Source: Bog-159 sp049511415 (GTDB lineage Bacteria > Acidobacteriota > Terriglobia > Bryobacterales > Bryobacteraceae). From it: 64,000 nt of DNA. Position 1 is the stretch's first letter. Each line of letters begins with the position of its first letter. Shown here piece by piece: positions 17,091-25,548 of the stretch. The translations under genes were made by a program, and so were the position numbers. Below the pieces are notes generated by a model that saw only the letters and a program-made list of their open reading frames with translations, searched no databases and was not told where the DNA came from. The stretch spans positions 68,564 to 132,563 of the forward strand of contig JBEKYC010000014.1 in NCBI GenBank assembly GCA_049511415.1, in the 5' to 3' direction.

Positions 17091-17568
17091 CTACTCCTCG
17101 CCGCGCAGCGGCGGCTTCTTCGTGTACGCGGGCGGCTCTGAAACAATGGGATCCGCCAACTGCTTCTGACCTCGGCGGCTGTTTCAATCTTCACGATACC
17201 CGTGCGCTCCCAGTGTAGCTCAAGTAGAGATCGTCCGTACCGCAGTGGGGGATAGAATCGATGCATACGATGGCGTCGAAGAAGTCCGTGGCGAAAGGCA
17301 GCGAGCGGGCGTCGGCGTGGATCGGGAAAACGCCGTCCGCGACGCCGGCATCGCGGATGCGTTGGCTGTTGTCGGCGACCCAAACCTGCACGCCGAATTC
17401 GCGGCGCAGGAAGATGGATGACGCCGCTCGTCCGCAGCCAAGGTCCAGCACGCGCATGCCGGGCCGCAAGTCGAGCGCCGCGGCGAGCCACTCGGTCATA
17501 GTGAATTCGCGCCACCGCTGACGCTGGCCAGGACCCATTCGGGTGGTATTGCGTGTGTCTGAGGTCAC
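17091..17568 (-). pseudogene. Degraded class I SAM-dependent methyltransferase
   Basis: The intact start (GTG at 17568) and the SAM-binding part remain: MRVLDLGCGRAASSIFLRREFG, then VFPIHADARSLPFATDFFDAI and GTDDLYLSY. The frame then runs out at 17191 after about 125 residues, whereas the family has about 240-270. A piece of the C-terminus (ELHWERTGIVKIETAAEV) survives in another frame at 17156-17221, directly abutting the break. A shorter tail in a third frame ends at 17091. A central deletion of about 100 codons plus frameshifts explains this. The loop after VWVAD is also shorter than in relatives. The start overlaps the stop of the kinase remnant (GTGA). Confidence 0.75.
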
Positions 17569-17993
17569 GTTATTTCTTCAAACCGGACGTGAACTGCTCC
17601 GATCCGCGCGTGGGTAACCTGCGCCAGAAGGAATCGCTTGCCGTCCGCCGTGGAATCCCACATGGCCAGGGCATATTCTAGTGGCGCCTGGGGCCCGAGC
17701 GGCTGAGCCTACTGGCCCGAAGCGCCGGACTGGTCGCAATTTCGACAGCCATCAGTCTTCCGTCGTCAGAACGGTCACCCGTGCGGAGAAAAAACGACCA
17801 CACGTAGACCCCGAACGCGCCGGACTCATCCGAGTTGCAAGCCACCCAACGTGCTGGTTTCGCTCTACCGGGAGATCGATATCAGCTTTTTCCCCGTGTG
17901 GCCACCTTGGCCTCGGTTATCCCACGCGCGATACACATCCCCGATACCGCCCGCCCGCAAAGGAGCAAGGATCTCGTAGTAGCCGAGTCGCAT
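17565..17993 (-). pseudogene. Remnant of a Ser/Thr protein kinase with TolB-like C-terminal propeller
   Basis: Three pieces of one gene family lie in order on the minus strand. From the ATG at 17993: MRLGYYEILAPLRAGGIGDV, the kinase start with its Gly-rich loop, which hits a stop after about 42 codons. From about 17836: NSDESGAFGVYVWSF and DGRLMAVEIATSPALRAS, typical of the TolB/WD40-like half. From about 17697, in another frame: ALAMWDSTADGKRFLLAQ, the usual C-terminal strand, ending at a TGA at 17565-17567. Intact acidobacterial kinases of this type have about 800-900 residues, so most of the gene is deleted. It explains an otherwise gene-free 515-base stretch. Confidence 0.7.
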
Positions 17994-18083
17994 GCCGATG
18001 GAATGAGGCGTCGGGTGCAGAAACAAGTTTAGCCGATCAAAGAGATGGCGGACCGAAGCGCGGGCCGCGCGGATATTGCGTTC

Positions 18084-18464
18084 TTACGTCGGAAGCCGGA
18101 CGCCGGCCTCTTCGTACAAGGGTACGGCGCCGGAGCTCTGCGTGCGAAACTCGTAACGTTCGATTGCCAGTGCCGCGCCATCATGATCGCTGCGCACCAC
18201 GCAGCCATAGATCATCAGCTTCATGGGGCAGACGTCGTTCAGCCGTGCCGGCCAACTCATCGACAATTCGACGGGCAGGCCGGTGCTCAGGATGCCTTCC
18301 GTCTTGAACCAGACGCCGCTGCTGCTGATATTCACGGTCCGGCCGGTGCCGGCTTCGGCTACGCGGCTGCCGTACAGAAGCCGGTAACGCAGTCCCTGTT
18401 CAATGTTGAAGCGGCGTTTGATGCGCCGGTCTACGGTTTCGTCCTGCTTCTTTCGCTTCGCCAT
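18084..18464 (-). CDS. PilZ-domain protein (cyclic-di-GMP receptor type)
   Basis: A 126-residue cytoplasmic protein. I chose the ATG at 18464 (MAKRKKQDE), which has an AGGGG site upstream, over an extension of 24 residues. The PilZ signature is present: RRIKRR at about residues 13-18 supplies the RxxxR arginines, and NISSSG at about residues 45-50 is the D/NxSxxG motif. The remainder is a beta barrel (VELSMSW, MKLMIYGCVVRSDHDGAALAI). It probably binds cyclic di-GMP and passes the signal to an unknown partner, since no output domain is attached. Confidence 0.75.
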   Translation of the reverse strand: MAKRKKQDETVDRRIKRRFNIEQGLRYRLLYGSRVAEAGTGRTVNISSSGVWFKTEGILSTGLPVELSMSWPARLNDVCPMKLMIYGCVVRSDHDGAALAIERYEFRTQSSGAVPLYEEAGVRLPT

Positions 18465-18774
18465 AGTTGATACCCCTGCGTGTCGGAGTCCTCTCGGCTT
18501 AAGAATTATCATCGGGGACAACCGGGTCTCAAGCATGTCTTTGGATAGGCAACATTAACTACCCACCCGGCAGCCGGTACTTGTGGGACCGAGGAGATGG
18601 CTGCCCAACTTTCAGATTGGGCCCATCTTCGCTATTTGTTCGCCATAAAATCAATATATGGTGGTGTGGCGGGAATTAGGTAGATTGCCTAGTACCTGGA
18701 ATAACTCACATCCAATCAGTAGTTTCTTGCAGATTTCTCTTGCGTTGAGCGAGGTTTCCATGCCACAATTTGTT
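18465..18774. other. Intergenic region between the PilZ gene and mraZ
   Basis: About 310 bases without a gene, more AT-rich than the flanks. A hairpin lies at 18595-18628 (AGATGG and CCCAA pair with TTGGG and CCATCT, separated by a small internal loop and an eight-base apical loop). TTGCCT at 18685-18690 and TTGCGT at 18740-18745 are possible -35 elements, but I find no convincing -10 at the right distance. The promoter of the dcw cluster should lie here. Confidence 0.5.
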
Positions 18775-18810
18775 GTGGTCCAAAGTGGTCTAAAACTGGA
18801 GTGAAGTGGA
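18775..18810 (+). promoter_or_regulatory. Likely MraZ operator (direct repeats)
   Basis: Four copies of a TGG-centred box follow each other with TGG at 18776, 18786, 18797 and 18807, spacings of 10, 11 and 10 bases. The first two are GTGGTC plus A-rich spacer. MraZ is known to bind short TGG/GTG direct repeats about ten bases apart upstream of its own gene. The last box overlaps the mraZ start codon, so binding should affect both transcription and initiation. Confidence 0.65.
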
Positions 18811-19291
18811 GCCAGAAAAACAAAATCCGGTACCAGGCGATCCTCCCCGGGGTATGTACCCGGCCAAACTGGACGAGAAGGGGCGTCTGAAGCTCCCTGC
18901 CGAATTCCATAGATATCTGGCGAGCCTCCCGGAAAAAAAGCTGTTCGTGACGTCGTTGGACCGGCGCATAGCCACAATATACCCCATGCAACTGTGGGAG
19001 CAAAACGAAAAATTTCTAGAGAACTATACCGAGAATCCCGACGCCAAGGAAAACGTGCTTTTTAACGCCAACGATCTGGGATCGGACGCGGATGTCGATG
19101 CACAAGGGCGAATCCAGTTTTCGAGCCAGTTGCGGCGCGAGTTGAATATCGAAGGCCAGACCGTTCGCCTGCAAGCCATTAATCGAGCCATACAGGTGTT
19201 GAGCGACGCCGAGTACCAGGTGCGGCGCGCGAAGTCGGCTCAATCGCCCGAAGCCGACGTGAAACTGCTGCAGCGGGCGGGGCTGAAGTAA
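18806..19291 (+). CDS. mraZ: Transcriptional regulator MraZ
   Basis: A 161-residue protein with two SpoVT/AbrB-like half-barrels. YPAKLDEKGRLKLPAEF (about residues 18-34) and DVDAQGRIQFSSQLRREL (about residues 95-112) are the paired DxxGR motifs of MraZ. It forms ring oligomers that bind repeats upstream of the dcw cluster and control it. The GTG start at 18806 has a GGAG four bases before; an ATG at 18854 would leave a protein starting exactly at MYPAKLDEKG, closer to the usual N-terminus. The stop overlaps an ATG, but the next gene starts at 19298. Confidence 0.9.
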   Translation: MEPEKQNPVPGDPPRGMYPAKLDEKGRLKLPAEFHRYLASLPEKKLFVTSLDRRIATIYPMQLWEQNEKFLENYTENPDAKENVLFNANDLGSDADVDAQGRIQFSSQLRRELNIEGQTVRLQAINRAIQVLSDAEYQVRRAKSAQSPEADVKLLQRAGLK

Positions 19292-19297
19292 TGGCCT

Positions 19298-20158
19298 ATG
19301 CACTTCGCGGTAATGGCGGCAGAGGCGATCGAGTGGCTGGCGATCCGGCCCGAGGGCACGTATTTGGATTCGACCGCGGGATTGGGCGGGCACGCGGCAC
19401 AGATCGCGCGCCGATTAACGGCGGGCAGGCTGATCGCCAACGATCGCGACCCGGAGTCGCTGGAGATGGCGCGGCGCAACACGCTGGAGTATGCCGAGAG
19501 AATTTGTTATCACCAGGGAACCTTCTCCCAATTGGACCGGGCCCTGCCGGCCTGCGGCGCGGAGAAGGTGGACGGCCTGCTGGCCGACCTGGGCGTGAGC
19601 CGGTATCAACTGACCGAGCCGGCACGAGGGTTTTCGTTTTTGGCAGAGGGGCCGTTAGACATGCGTATGAATCAAACCATGGGCATGATGGCGGCGGACT
19701 TGGTCAATCAATACGCCGAAAAGGCGCTCGCCGACCTGATCTATCAGTTAGGCGAAGAAAGGAGAGCGCGGAAAATAGCCAGAGCAATCGTTCGAGCACG
19801 GCCTATTCGGAGCACACTACACCTGGCCAGGGTAGTGGAGCAGGCCGTGCCTCGGACGAGTCATCTGCATCCCGCGACTCGAACTTTTATGGCGCTGCGC
19901 ATGGCGGTGAACAACGAGCAGGGGGAACTCGACAGCCTGCTCCGTATGGGGCCGGAATTGCTGTCGAGCGGCGGGCGCATGGTGGTGATCTCCTTCATGT
20001 CGCTGGAAGACCGCAAAGTGAAAGAGCGATTCCGCGAATTGGCGCGGGAGGGCCGGGCGGCCATACTGACCAAACATCCTTTAACTCCCACGGCAGAGGA
20101 AACAGGTTTGAATCCCGCATCGCGCAGCGCGAAGCTGCGGGCGCTGGAAATGAAGTAA
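19298..20158 (+). CDS. rsmH: 16S rRNA m4C1402 methyltransferase RsmH
   Basis: A 286-residue enzyme starting MHFAVMAAEAIEWL, which aligns with the usual MHxPVLxxEVxxxL. DSTAGLGGHA at about residues 24-33 is the SAM-binding loop, and DGLLADLGVSRYQL, FSFLAEGPLDMRMN, LADLIYQLGEER and RTFMALRMAVNNE are family landmarks. It methylates N4 of cytidine 1402 in 16S rRNA in the decoding centre. It begins six bases after the mraZ stop. A longer frame starting at 19291 is out of phase and not coding. Confidence 0.95.
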   Translation: MHFAVMAAEAIEWLAIRPEGTYLDSTAGLGGHAAQIARRLTAGRLIANDRDPESLEMARRNTLEYAERICYHQGTFSQLDRALPACGAEKVDGLLADLGVSRYQLTEPARGFSFLAEGPLDMRMNQTMGMMAADLVNQYAEKALADLIYQLGEERRARKIARAIVRARPIRSTLHLARVVEQAVPRTSHLHPATRTFMALRMAVNNEQGELDSLLRMGPELLSSGGRMVVISFMSLEDRKVKERFRELAREGRAAILTKHPLTPTAEETGLNPASRSAKLRALEMK

Positions 20159-20171
20159 AGAGGTGACTTTC

Positions 20172-20654
20172 ATGGGGACGCTGGCAACCTTCTTTCGTAG
20201 ACCGCCGATGGCCGCTGTCGCGAGCGGCGCTCCGTCGAACCGGTTCGACCGCACGTACGACGGTGCTTTTCGCCTGCGCGCGCTGCCGAACGAAGATGTT
20301 TTTCTCTACTCGAAGCGCATTGACAACTCTCGGATCGTGCTGCAGCCGCAATCCACGTCACGGCGTGAATGGTCCGCCATTGGCGCGCTGGGCGCGGCAG
20401 CGCTGGCCTTTATGATCCTGCTGACCCCCAGAGTCGCCAATGTGGTAACCGGTTACCAACTCGAGTCTCTGAAGCAGGAAAACCAGCGCCTGCTCGATGA
20501 ACAACGCGAACTGGATCTGACGGTGGCGCGGCTTTCGCGTGAGGAAAACCTGAACGCGCTCGCCAAGCAGCGCGACCTGGGAATGCCCGGCCCCGGACAG
20601 GTCTTTCATCTCGATCCGAAGGGCGATGCCAAACTGGCGTTGAACCGCCACTAA
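20172..20654 (+). CDS. ftsL: Cell division protein FtsL-like
   Basis: A 160-residue bitopic protein. I use the ATG at 20172 because GAGGTGA lies six bases upstream. An unusually long cytoplasmic segment of about 70 residues precedes one TM helix (IGALGAAALAFMILLTP). A coiled coil follows (GYQLESLKQENQRLLDEQRELDLTVARLSREENLNALAKQ), then a short tail with PGPGQVFHLD. The TM plus coiled-coil layout and the position between rsmH and ftsI identify it. FtsL forms the FtsQLB complex that activates septal wall synthesis. Sequence conservation in this family is poor, so the name rests mainly on position. Confidence 0.75.
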   Translation: MGTLATFFRRPPMAAVASGAPSNRFDRTYDGAFRLRALPNEDVFLYSKRIDNSRIVLQPQSTSRREWSAIGALGAAALAFMILLTPRVANVVTGYQLESLKQENQRLLDEQRELDLTVARLSREENLNALAKQRDLGMPGPGQVFHLDPKGDAKLALNRH

Positions 20655-20691
20655 GCGCCGCCACCAGCCACCCAGCCCGAGGTTGAAAGCG

Positions 20692-22740
20692 ATGGACTCC
20701 GCTGCCCAAAAAAAGGCCGAACGGCGCCAACTGATATTCGCAGCCGCAATTTTGCTTTGGGGCGCAGCCATTCTGCTGCGCCTGTTCAGCTTGCAGGTGA
20801 TACACCACGCGGACTACCTGCGGGCGGAGCGCCGCCAGCAGGAGGAGGAAGTGGAAGTATCGGCACCGCGCGGATCGATTTTCGATCGCTTCGGGCAACT
20901 GCTGGCCGGGAGCGTGAAACGGGATTCGGTCTATCTGGATCCACGCCAGGTGAGGGATTTGCATCTTGCCGCGCCGATTTTGGCGAGCATCCTGCGAGTG
21001 GACCCGGCGGCTCTTTACAACCGCATGCAGTGGTACGCGGACAATCAAAAGGGCTTCATGTGGCTGGCACACGGCATTGAACCCGAGCAGTGCGAACAAC
21101 TGCGCCACCTGCGCATGGATTGCATTCGTTTTACCAAGGAAAGCCGCCGCGACTACCCGCGCAACACAGTGGCTGCGCACATCGTCGGCGCGGTAGACGC
21201 GGAAGAGACCGGAAAGTGGGGGCTGGAAAAGAGTATGGAGCCGGAATTACACGGCGTTCCGGGGCAGTTGCGCCTGCTCACGGATGGCCGGGGGCGTCCC
21301 ATTGATTCACAATCCCAGGCAGAACCGCGCCCAGGCACCGATCTGACTCTGACCATCGACGAACGCATCCAATTGCCGGCCCAGGAGGCGATTGCCCGCG
21401 CGGTCCGTGACGCCAATGCCGAGAGCGGCAGCGTGGTGGTGATGAACCCCAACAATGGCGACATCCTGGCGATGGCGAGTTATCCGTCCTTCGATCCAAA
21501 CCAACCGCCGGCGCACGGCAAAGAGGCCCAGGAAGCGCGCTTCAACCATGCGGCTTCGGTACCCTTCGAGCCGGGTTCGGTCTTCAAGGTGTTCACGCTG
21601 GCGGCCGCCCTGGAGACCACCAGATTAAGGCCCGAGACCATGATCAACTGCGGCAACGGCGCATTTACCATGGCCGGCCGCACGGTGCATGAAGCCCATC
21701 ATGGCTACGGCACGATGCCCATGGCGATGGTGCTGGCCAAATCGAGTAATATCGGCGCCATACAGATCGGCCTCAGGGTGGGAACGGCCAACCTCTATGA
21801 ATATGTCCGGCGTTTCGGCCTGGGCGCGCGGACCGGTGTTCCGCTACCCGCCGAATCTCCCGGAATCGTGCGCAAGCTTTCGAAGTGGCGCACAACTTCG
21901 CTGATGTCGGTCTCGATGGGGCACGAAGTAGGGGTCACCACGCTGCAATTGGCGCAGGCCTGCTCGGCGGTGGCCAACGGCGGCCTGCTGATCCATCCGC
22001 GATTGATTTTGAGGCGTGGCAATCAGGAAGCGCCGGCCGCGACGCCGGTGCGCATATTGAAACCCGAGACCGCCATCACCATGCGGCAGATGATGGAGGG
22101 CGTGGTACTGTTCGGCACGGGCAAGAGATACGCCAACTTAAAAGGCTATTCGAGCGGCGGCAAGACCGGCTCGGCCCAGATCTTCGACTACAAGACCGGC
22201 CATTATACGCACAGTTATAACGCGTCCTTCATGGGTTTCGCTCCGGTGACGAATCCGGCTATCGTGGTGGTAGTGACCGTGAATCACACTCACGGCGGCT
22301 CGTCCGGTTATGGCGGTCCGGTGGCCGGTCCGATCTTCCGGGAGGTGGCGACCGAGGCCTTGCGGGTGCTGGACGTGCCGCGCGATTTGCCCGACACGGA
22401 CGAAGACAGTAAGGACGCCCAGCCAACCGTAGCGGATGCGCCGCCCGTAGTTGACGGCCCTGCGGATCCGGTTGTTTTGGAAGAAGTGGCGGAAGCCGAA
22501 CCACAACCGCCGGCAGCCGCGCCGCAGCCTCCCGCCGCAGCCAATTCCGTTGCGGCCAGGCCCGCCGGCCCCACGACGCCCAACTTCATTGGCTTGCCGA
22601 AGCGCTCGGTGGTCGCTCTGGCGCAGGCACAGGGTTTGGATTTGATTCTAGCGGGAAGCGGAGTGGTACGAACACAATCACCGCCGCCAGGCGCGGCCTT
22701 GCGCGACGGGGAAAGGATTCGAGTCGATCTTGTCAGATGA
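20692..22740 (+). CDS. ftsI: Septal transpeptidase FtsI (class B PBP) with C-terminal PASTA domain
   Basis: A 682-residue protein from the ATG at 20692. There is one TM helix (LIFAAAILLWGAAILLRLF), then the PBP dimerisation domain with APRGSIFDRFGQLLA and RRDYPRNTVAAHIVG. The transpeptidase domain follows with the active-site SVFK (about residue 296), SSN (about 349) and KTGSA (about 489). After a linker of about 60 residues rich in Pro, Ala and Glu, a single PASTA domain ends the protein (PNFIGLPKRSVVALAQAQGL to the end). It crosslinks septal peptidoglycan with FtsW. The stop overlaps the murE ATG. Confidence 0.93.
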   Translation: MDSAAQKKAERRQLIFAAAILLWGAAILLRLFSLQVIHHADYLRAERRQQEEEVEVSAPRGSIFDRFGQLLAGSVKRDSVYLDPRQVRDLHLAAPILASILRVDPAALYNRMQWYADNQKGFMWLAHGIEPEQCEQLRHLRMDCIRFTKESRRDYPRNTVAAHIVGAVDAEETGKWGLEKSMEPELHGVPGQLRLLTDGRGRPIDSQSQAEPRPGTDLTLTIDERIQLPAQEAIARAVRDANAESGSVVVMNPNNGDILAMASYPSFDPNQPPAHGKEAQEARFNHAASVPFEPGSVFKVFTLAAALETTRLRPETMINCGNGAFTMAGRTVHEAHHGYGTMPMAMVLAKSSNIGAIQIGLRVGTANLYEYVRRFGLGARTGVPLPAESPGIVRKLSKWRTTSLMSVSMGHEVGVTTLQLAQACSAVANGGLLIHPRLILRRGNQEAPAATPVRILKPETAITMRQMMEGVVLFGTGKRYANLKGYSSGGKTGSAQIFDYKTGHYTHSYNASFMGFAPVTNPAIVVVVTVNHTHGGSSGYGGPVAGPIFREVATEALRVLDVPRDLPDTDEDSKDAQPTVADAPPVVDGPADPVVLEEVAEAEPQPPAAAPQPPAAANSVAARPAGPTTPNFIGLPKRSVVALAQAQGLDLILAGSGVVRTQSPPPGAALRDGERIRVDLVR

Positions 22741-24224
22741 CCCTGGGAGAGATACTGTCGGGAGTTCGGCTGAAGGCGCCTCTCCCGCCGTTGCTTTCGC
22801 AGATGTCCATGGCCGGTCTGGATTACGATTCGCGCCGCGTGCAACCCGGTTATCTTTTCTTCGCATTTCCCGGCAGCCGCAACGATGGGCGCCAGTTCGC
22901 AGGCGATGCCATCGCGCGCGGGGCGGCCGTGGTAGTCAGCGAATCGGGCGCGCCCGAGGGATTCCCGGCGCCGTGGATCGAGGTGGAACATGGCCGGCAA
23001 GCCCTGGCTCTGGCCGCGCGCAGTTTTTATCATCGAGCCGATGAGCACGTTTCCCTTACCGGCATTACCGGCACGAACGGCAAGACGACCACATCCTATT
23101 TGATCGATTCCATCCTGCGGGCTGCCGGCAGGGTGACGGCGCTGATCGGAACGATTGAATATCATCTGGCCGGGCGCGTGCTGCCAGCCGTGAACACGAC
23201 TCCGGAATCGCTGGACCTGCACCGCATACTTGCGGAACTGGAAGCCCTGGGCGGGACCGCCGCCACCATGGAAGTCTCGTCGCATGCGCTGGCGCTGGGG
23301 CGCACGTACGGCCTGAAATTTCACACCGCGATCTTCACCAATCTGACGCGCGATCATCTGGATTTCCATCGAACGATGGAGGATTATTTCGCCGCCAAGC
23401 AACAGCTATTCCGCGGCGCAGGCGCGCCGGCGCCCGCCTGGGTGGTGCTCAATCGAGACGATGAATGGTGCCGCCGCGTGGAAGTCTCGCCGGCAAGCGA
23501 GATCCTGTGGTTCGGCCTGGGCCAGGGCGCCACGGTGCGGGCGCGGCACATTACGTCGAATTTACAAGGGCTGCGATTCGAGGTGCAGAGCCGCAAAGCG
23601 CGCTTCACGGTGGAATCGCCGCTGCTTGGGCGGATCAATGTTTATAACATTCTGGCCGCCTGTTGCGCGGGGATCAGTTACGGCCTCGCGCCGGAGACCA
23701 TCGCCGCCGGCATCGCGCAATGCCGCGCGGTGCCGGGCCGCTTCGAGCGCGTCGACGAAGGACAACCATTCGGCGTAGTAGTGGATTACGCGCACACCGA
23801 CGATGCACTACGAAATGCTATCGCGGTGGCACGCGGGCTGGCGCCCAAACGGATCATTACTCTATTCGGGTGCGGCGGCGACCGGGACCGGGCCAAGCGG
23901 CCGCTGATGGGGCAGGCAGCGGCTGAGAACAGCGACTTCGTGGTTCTCACGAGCGATAATCCGCGTTCGGAGGATCCGCTGGCCATCATGAACGACGCCC
24001 TGGTGGGTATCCGGCGTACGGATGTGCCGCTGCTGATCGAGCCCGACCGCGCCACGGCAATCTCTCGCGCGATCAAGGAGGCGCGTCCGGGCGACATTGT
24101 AATTCTGGCCGGCAAGGGACACGAAACCTATCAGGTATTGAAAGATAAAACCATCGATTTCGACGACCGCGCAGTGGCCCGCGGAGTGCTGCGGGGTTTT
24201 GGTTATCATCGAGAGCCGAAATGA
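22737..24224 (+). CDS. murE: UDP-MurNAc-tripeptide synthetase MurE (meso-diaminopimelate type)
   Basis: A 495-residue Mur ligase. The N-terminal domain has LDYDSRRVQPGYLFFA for UDP binding; GITGTNGKTTTSYL at about residues 111-124 is the ATP loop. EVSSHAL, TNLTRDHLDFH and DYAHTDDALRN follow. DNPRSEDP at about residues 406-413 is the motif that selects meso-diaminopimelate over lysine, implying A1-gamma type peptidoglycan. It adds the third residue of the stem peptide in the cytoplasm. Its ATG overlaps the ftsI stop by four bases and its own stop overlaps the murF ATG. Confidence 0.96.
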   Translation: MTLGEILSGVRLKAPLPPLLSQMSMAGLDYDSRRVQPGYLFFAFPGSRNDGRQFAGDAIARGAAVVVSESGAPEGFPAPWIEVEHGRQALALAARSFYHRADEHVSLTGITGTNGKTTTSYLIDSILRAAGRVTALIGTIEYHLAGRVLPAVNTTPESLDLHRILAELEALGGTAATMEVSSHALALGRTYGLKFHTAIFTNLTRDHLDFHRTMEDYFAAKQQLFRGAGAPAPAWVVLNRDDEWCRRVEVSPASEILWFGLGQGATVRARHITSNLQGLRFEVQSRKARFTVESPLLGRINVYNILAACCAGISYGLAPETIAAGIAQCRAVPGRFERVDEGQPFGVVVDYAHTDDALRNAIAVARGLAPKRIITLFGCGGDRDRAKRPLMGQAAAENSDFVVLTSDNPRSEDPLAIMNDALVGIRRTDVPLLIEPDRATAISRAIKEARPGDIVILAGKGHETYQVLKDKTIDFDDRAVARGVLRGFGYHREPK

Positions 24225-25546
24225 TCATTCCATTGAGTGCCCTGGGGGGGATCACGGGCTCCGCCTATGAGGGAGTGCTGGTGACCGGGTGGTCGGTGGA
24301 TACGCGCACGCTGGCCCTGGGCGATCTCTACTTCGCACTGCGAGGGCCGAATCACGATGGGCATGATTACGTCGCGCTGGCTGCCCAGAGAGGCGCCGTG
24401 GCAGCGGTGGTAGAGCACGCGGTCCCCGGCTCCAATGTCATAATCCTGGTACGGGATACGCTGGAGGCGCTGCAAAGCACGGCCGCGTTGGCGCGAGAGC
24501 GGTGGGGCGGCCGCATCGTGGGTGTGACGGGCAGCGCCGGGAAAACGACCGCCAAGGATGCCATCGCCCACCTTCTGGCCGTGGAATTGCCCGTAGGCAA
24601 GACTATGGGCAACCTGAACAATCACGTCGGCGTACCCCTTTCCATCCTGCGCCTGCCCGACGAATCGCGCGTGGGCGTGCTCGAAATGGGGATGAACCAC
24701 GCGGGGGAGATCCGCCAGTTGGCGGCCATCTCCAAGCCTGACGTGGGCGTGGTCACGAACGTAGGCTACGCGCACGTGGAAGCGTTTGATTCGATTGAGG
24801 GCGTTGCCTTAGCCAAACGCGAACTGGTCGAAGCTCTCGATCCGGCCGCCGGCGTTGCCGTACTCAACGCCGATGACGCACGCGTCGTGCGTTTCCGCGA
24901 AATCCACCCGGGCCGCACGATCACGTTCGGCTTTTCGGAAGGCGCGGATGTGCGCGCCACCGATTACGATCCTCCGCATTTCCAGGTCGACGGGGTGGCA
25001 TTCCAAACCACTTTGGCCGGCCGCCACGGGGTGCTGAACCTGCTGGCCGGCATGGCGGTGGCACGCGCCTTCGATATCCCGCCCCATCGCCTGCGCGATG
25101 CGGTCGCCGGCTTCACCATCGGAAAAATGCGCGGCGAGCGGGTGGAGCACAACGGTATCACGATCTGGAACGACTGCTACAACTCCAATCCGGAAGCCGT
25201 GCACGCCATGCTGGAGGTGCTGCGTTCCACGCCTGCGCGCCGCCATATCGCGGTCCTGGGCGAGATGCTGGAATTGGGCCATGCCTCCGAAATGCTGCAC
25301 CGCCGGATGGGCCGATGCGCGGCCGAAAGCGGCGCCGATACGCTGATCGCGGTCCACGGCGCGGCCCGCTTCATGACAGAGGAGGCGGTGCGCGCGGGCA
25401 TGCCGCCACAGTCCGTGCATTTTTTTGAACAGGCCGGCGATGCCGGCAGTTTCGTCCGCGAAATGGCGCAACCCGGAGACGCCATTTTGTTCAAAGGTTC
25501 GCGCGGCGTGCACATCGAGCAAGCCCTGGAGAAAGTGCTGGCGTAA
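24221..25546 (+). CDS. murF: UDP-MurNAc-tripeptide:D-Ala-D-Ala ligase MurF
   Basis: A 441-residue Mur ligase. VTGWSVDTRTLALGDLYFALRGPNHDGHDY is the N-terminal uridine-binding module and GVTGSAGKTTAKDAIAHLL the ATP loop. EMGMNHAGEIRQLAAISKPDVGVVTNVGYAH and WNDCYNSNPEAVHAML are diagnostic of MurF. It adds D-Ala-D-Ala to finish the UDP-MurNAc pentapeptide. It is translationally coupled to murE by a four-base overlap and lies two bases before mraY. Confidence 0.95.
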   Translation: MIIPLSALGGITGSAYEGVLVTGWSVDTRTLALGDLYFALRGPNHDGHDYVALAAQRGAVAAVVEHAVPGSNVIILVRDTLEALQSTAALARERWGGRIVGVTGSAGKTTAKDAIAHLLAVELPVGKTMGNLNNHVGVPLSILRLPDESRVGVLEMGMNHAGEIRQLAAISKPDVGVVTNVGYAHVEAFDSIEGVALAKRELVEALDPAAGVAVLNADDARVVRFREIHPGRTITFGFSEGADVRATDYDPPHFQVDGVAFQTTLAGRHGVLNLLAGMAVARAFDIPPHRLRDAVAGFTIGKMRGERVEHNGITIWNDCYNSNPEAVHAMLEVLRSTPARRHIAVLGEMLELGHASEMLHRRMGRCAAESGADTLIAVHGAARFMTEEAVRAGMPPQSVHFFEQAGDAGSFVREMAQPGDAILFKGSRGVHIEQALEKVLA

Positions 25547-25548
25547 TC

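Noticed and set aside
15932..17218. A 428-codon frame across the MFS gene
   Set aside because: Arg/His/Gly-rich shadow of the transporter gene with no recognisable domain; the transporter frame shows 12 helices and family motifs.
18595..18628. Hairpin upstream of mraZ considered as a terminator or RNA switch
   Set aside because: No uridine tract directly after the stem and no known riboswitch signature; recorded only within the intergenic entry.
19291..20166. A 291-codon frame starting on the ATG that overlaps the mraZ stop
   Set aside because: It covers rsmH in another frame; the rsmH frame has all SAM-methyltransferase motifs while this one has only Gly/Arg-rich peptide typical of shadow frames in GC-rich DNA.
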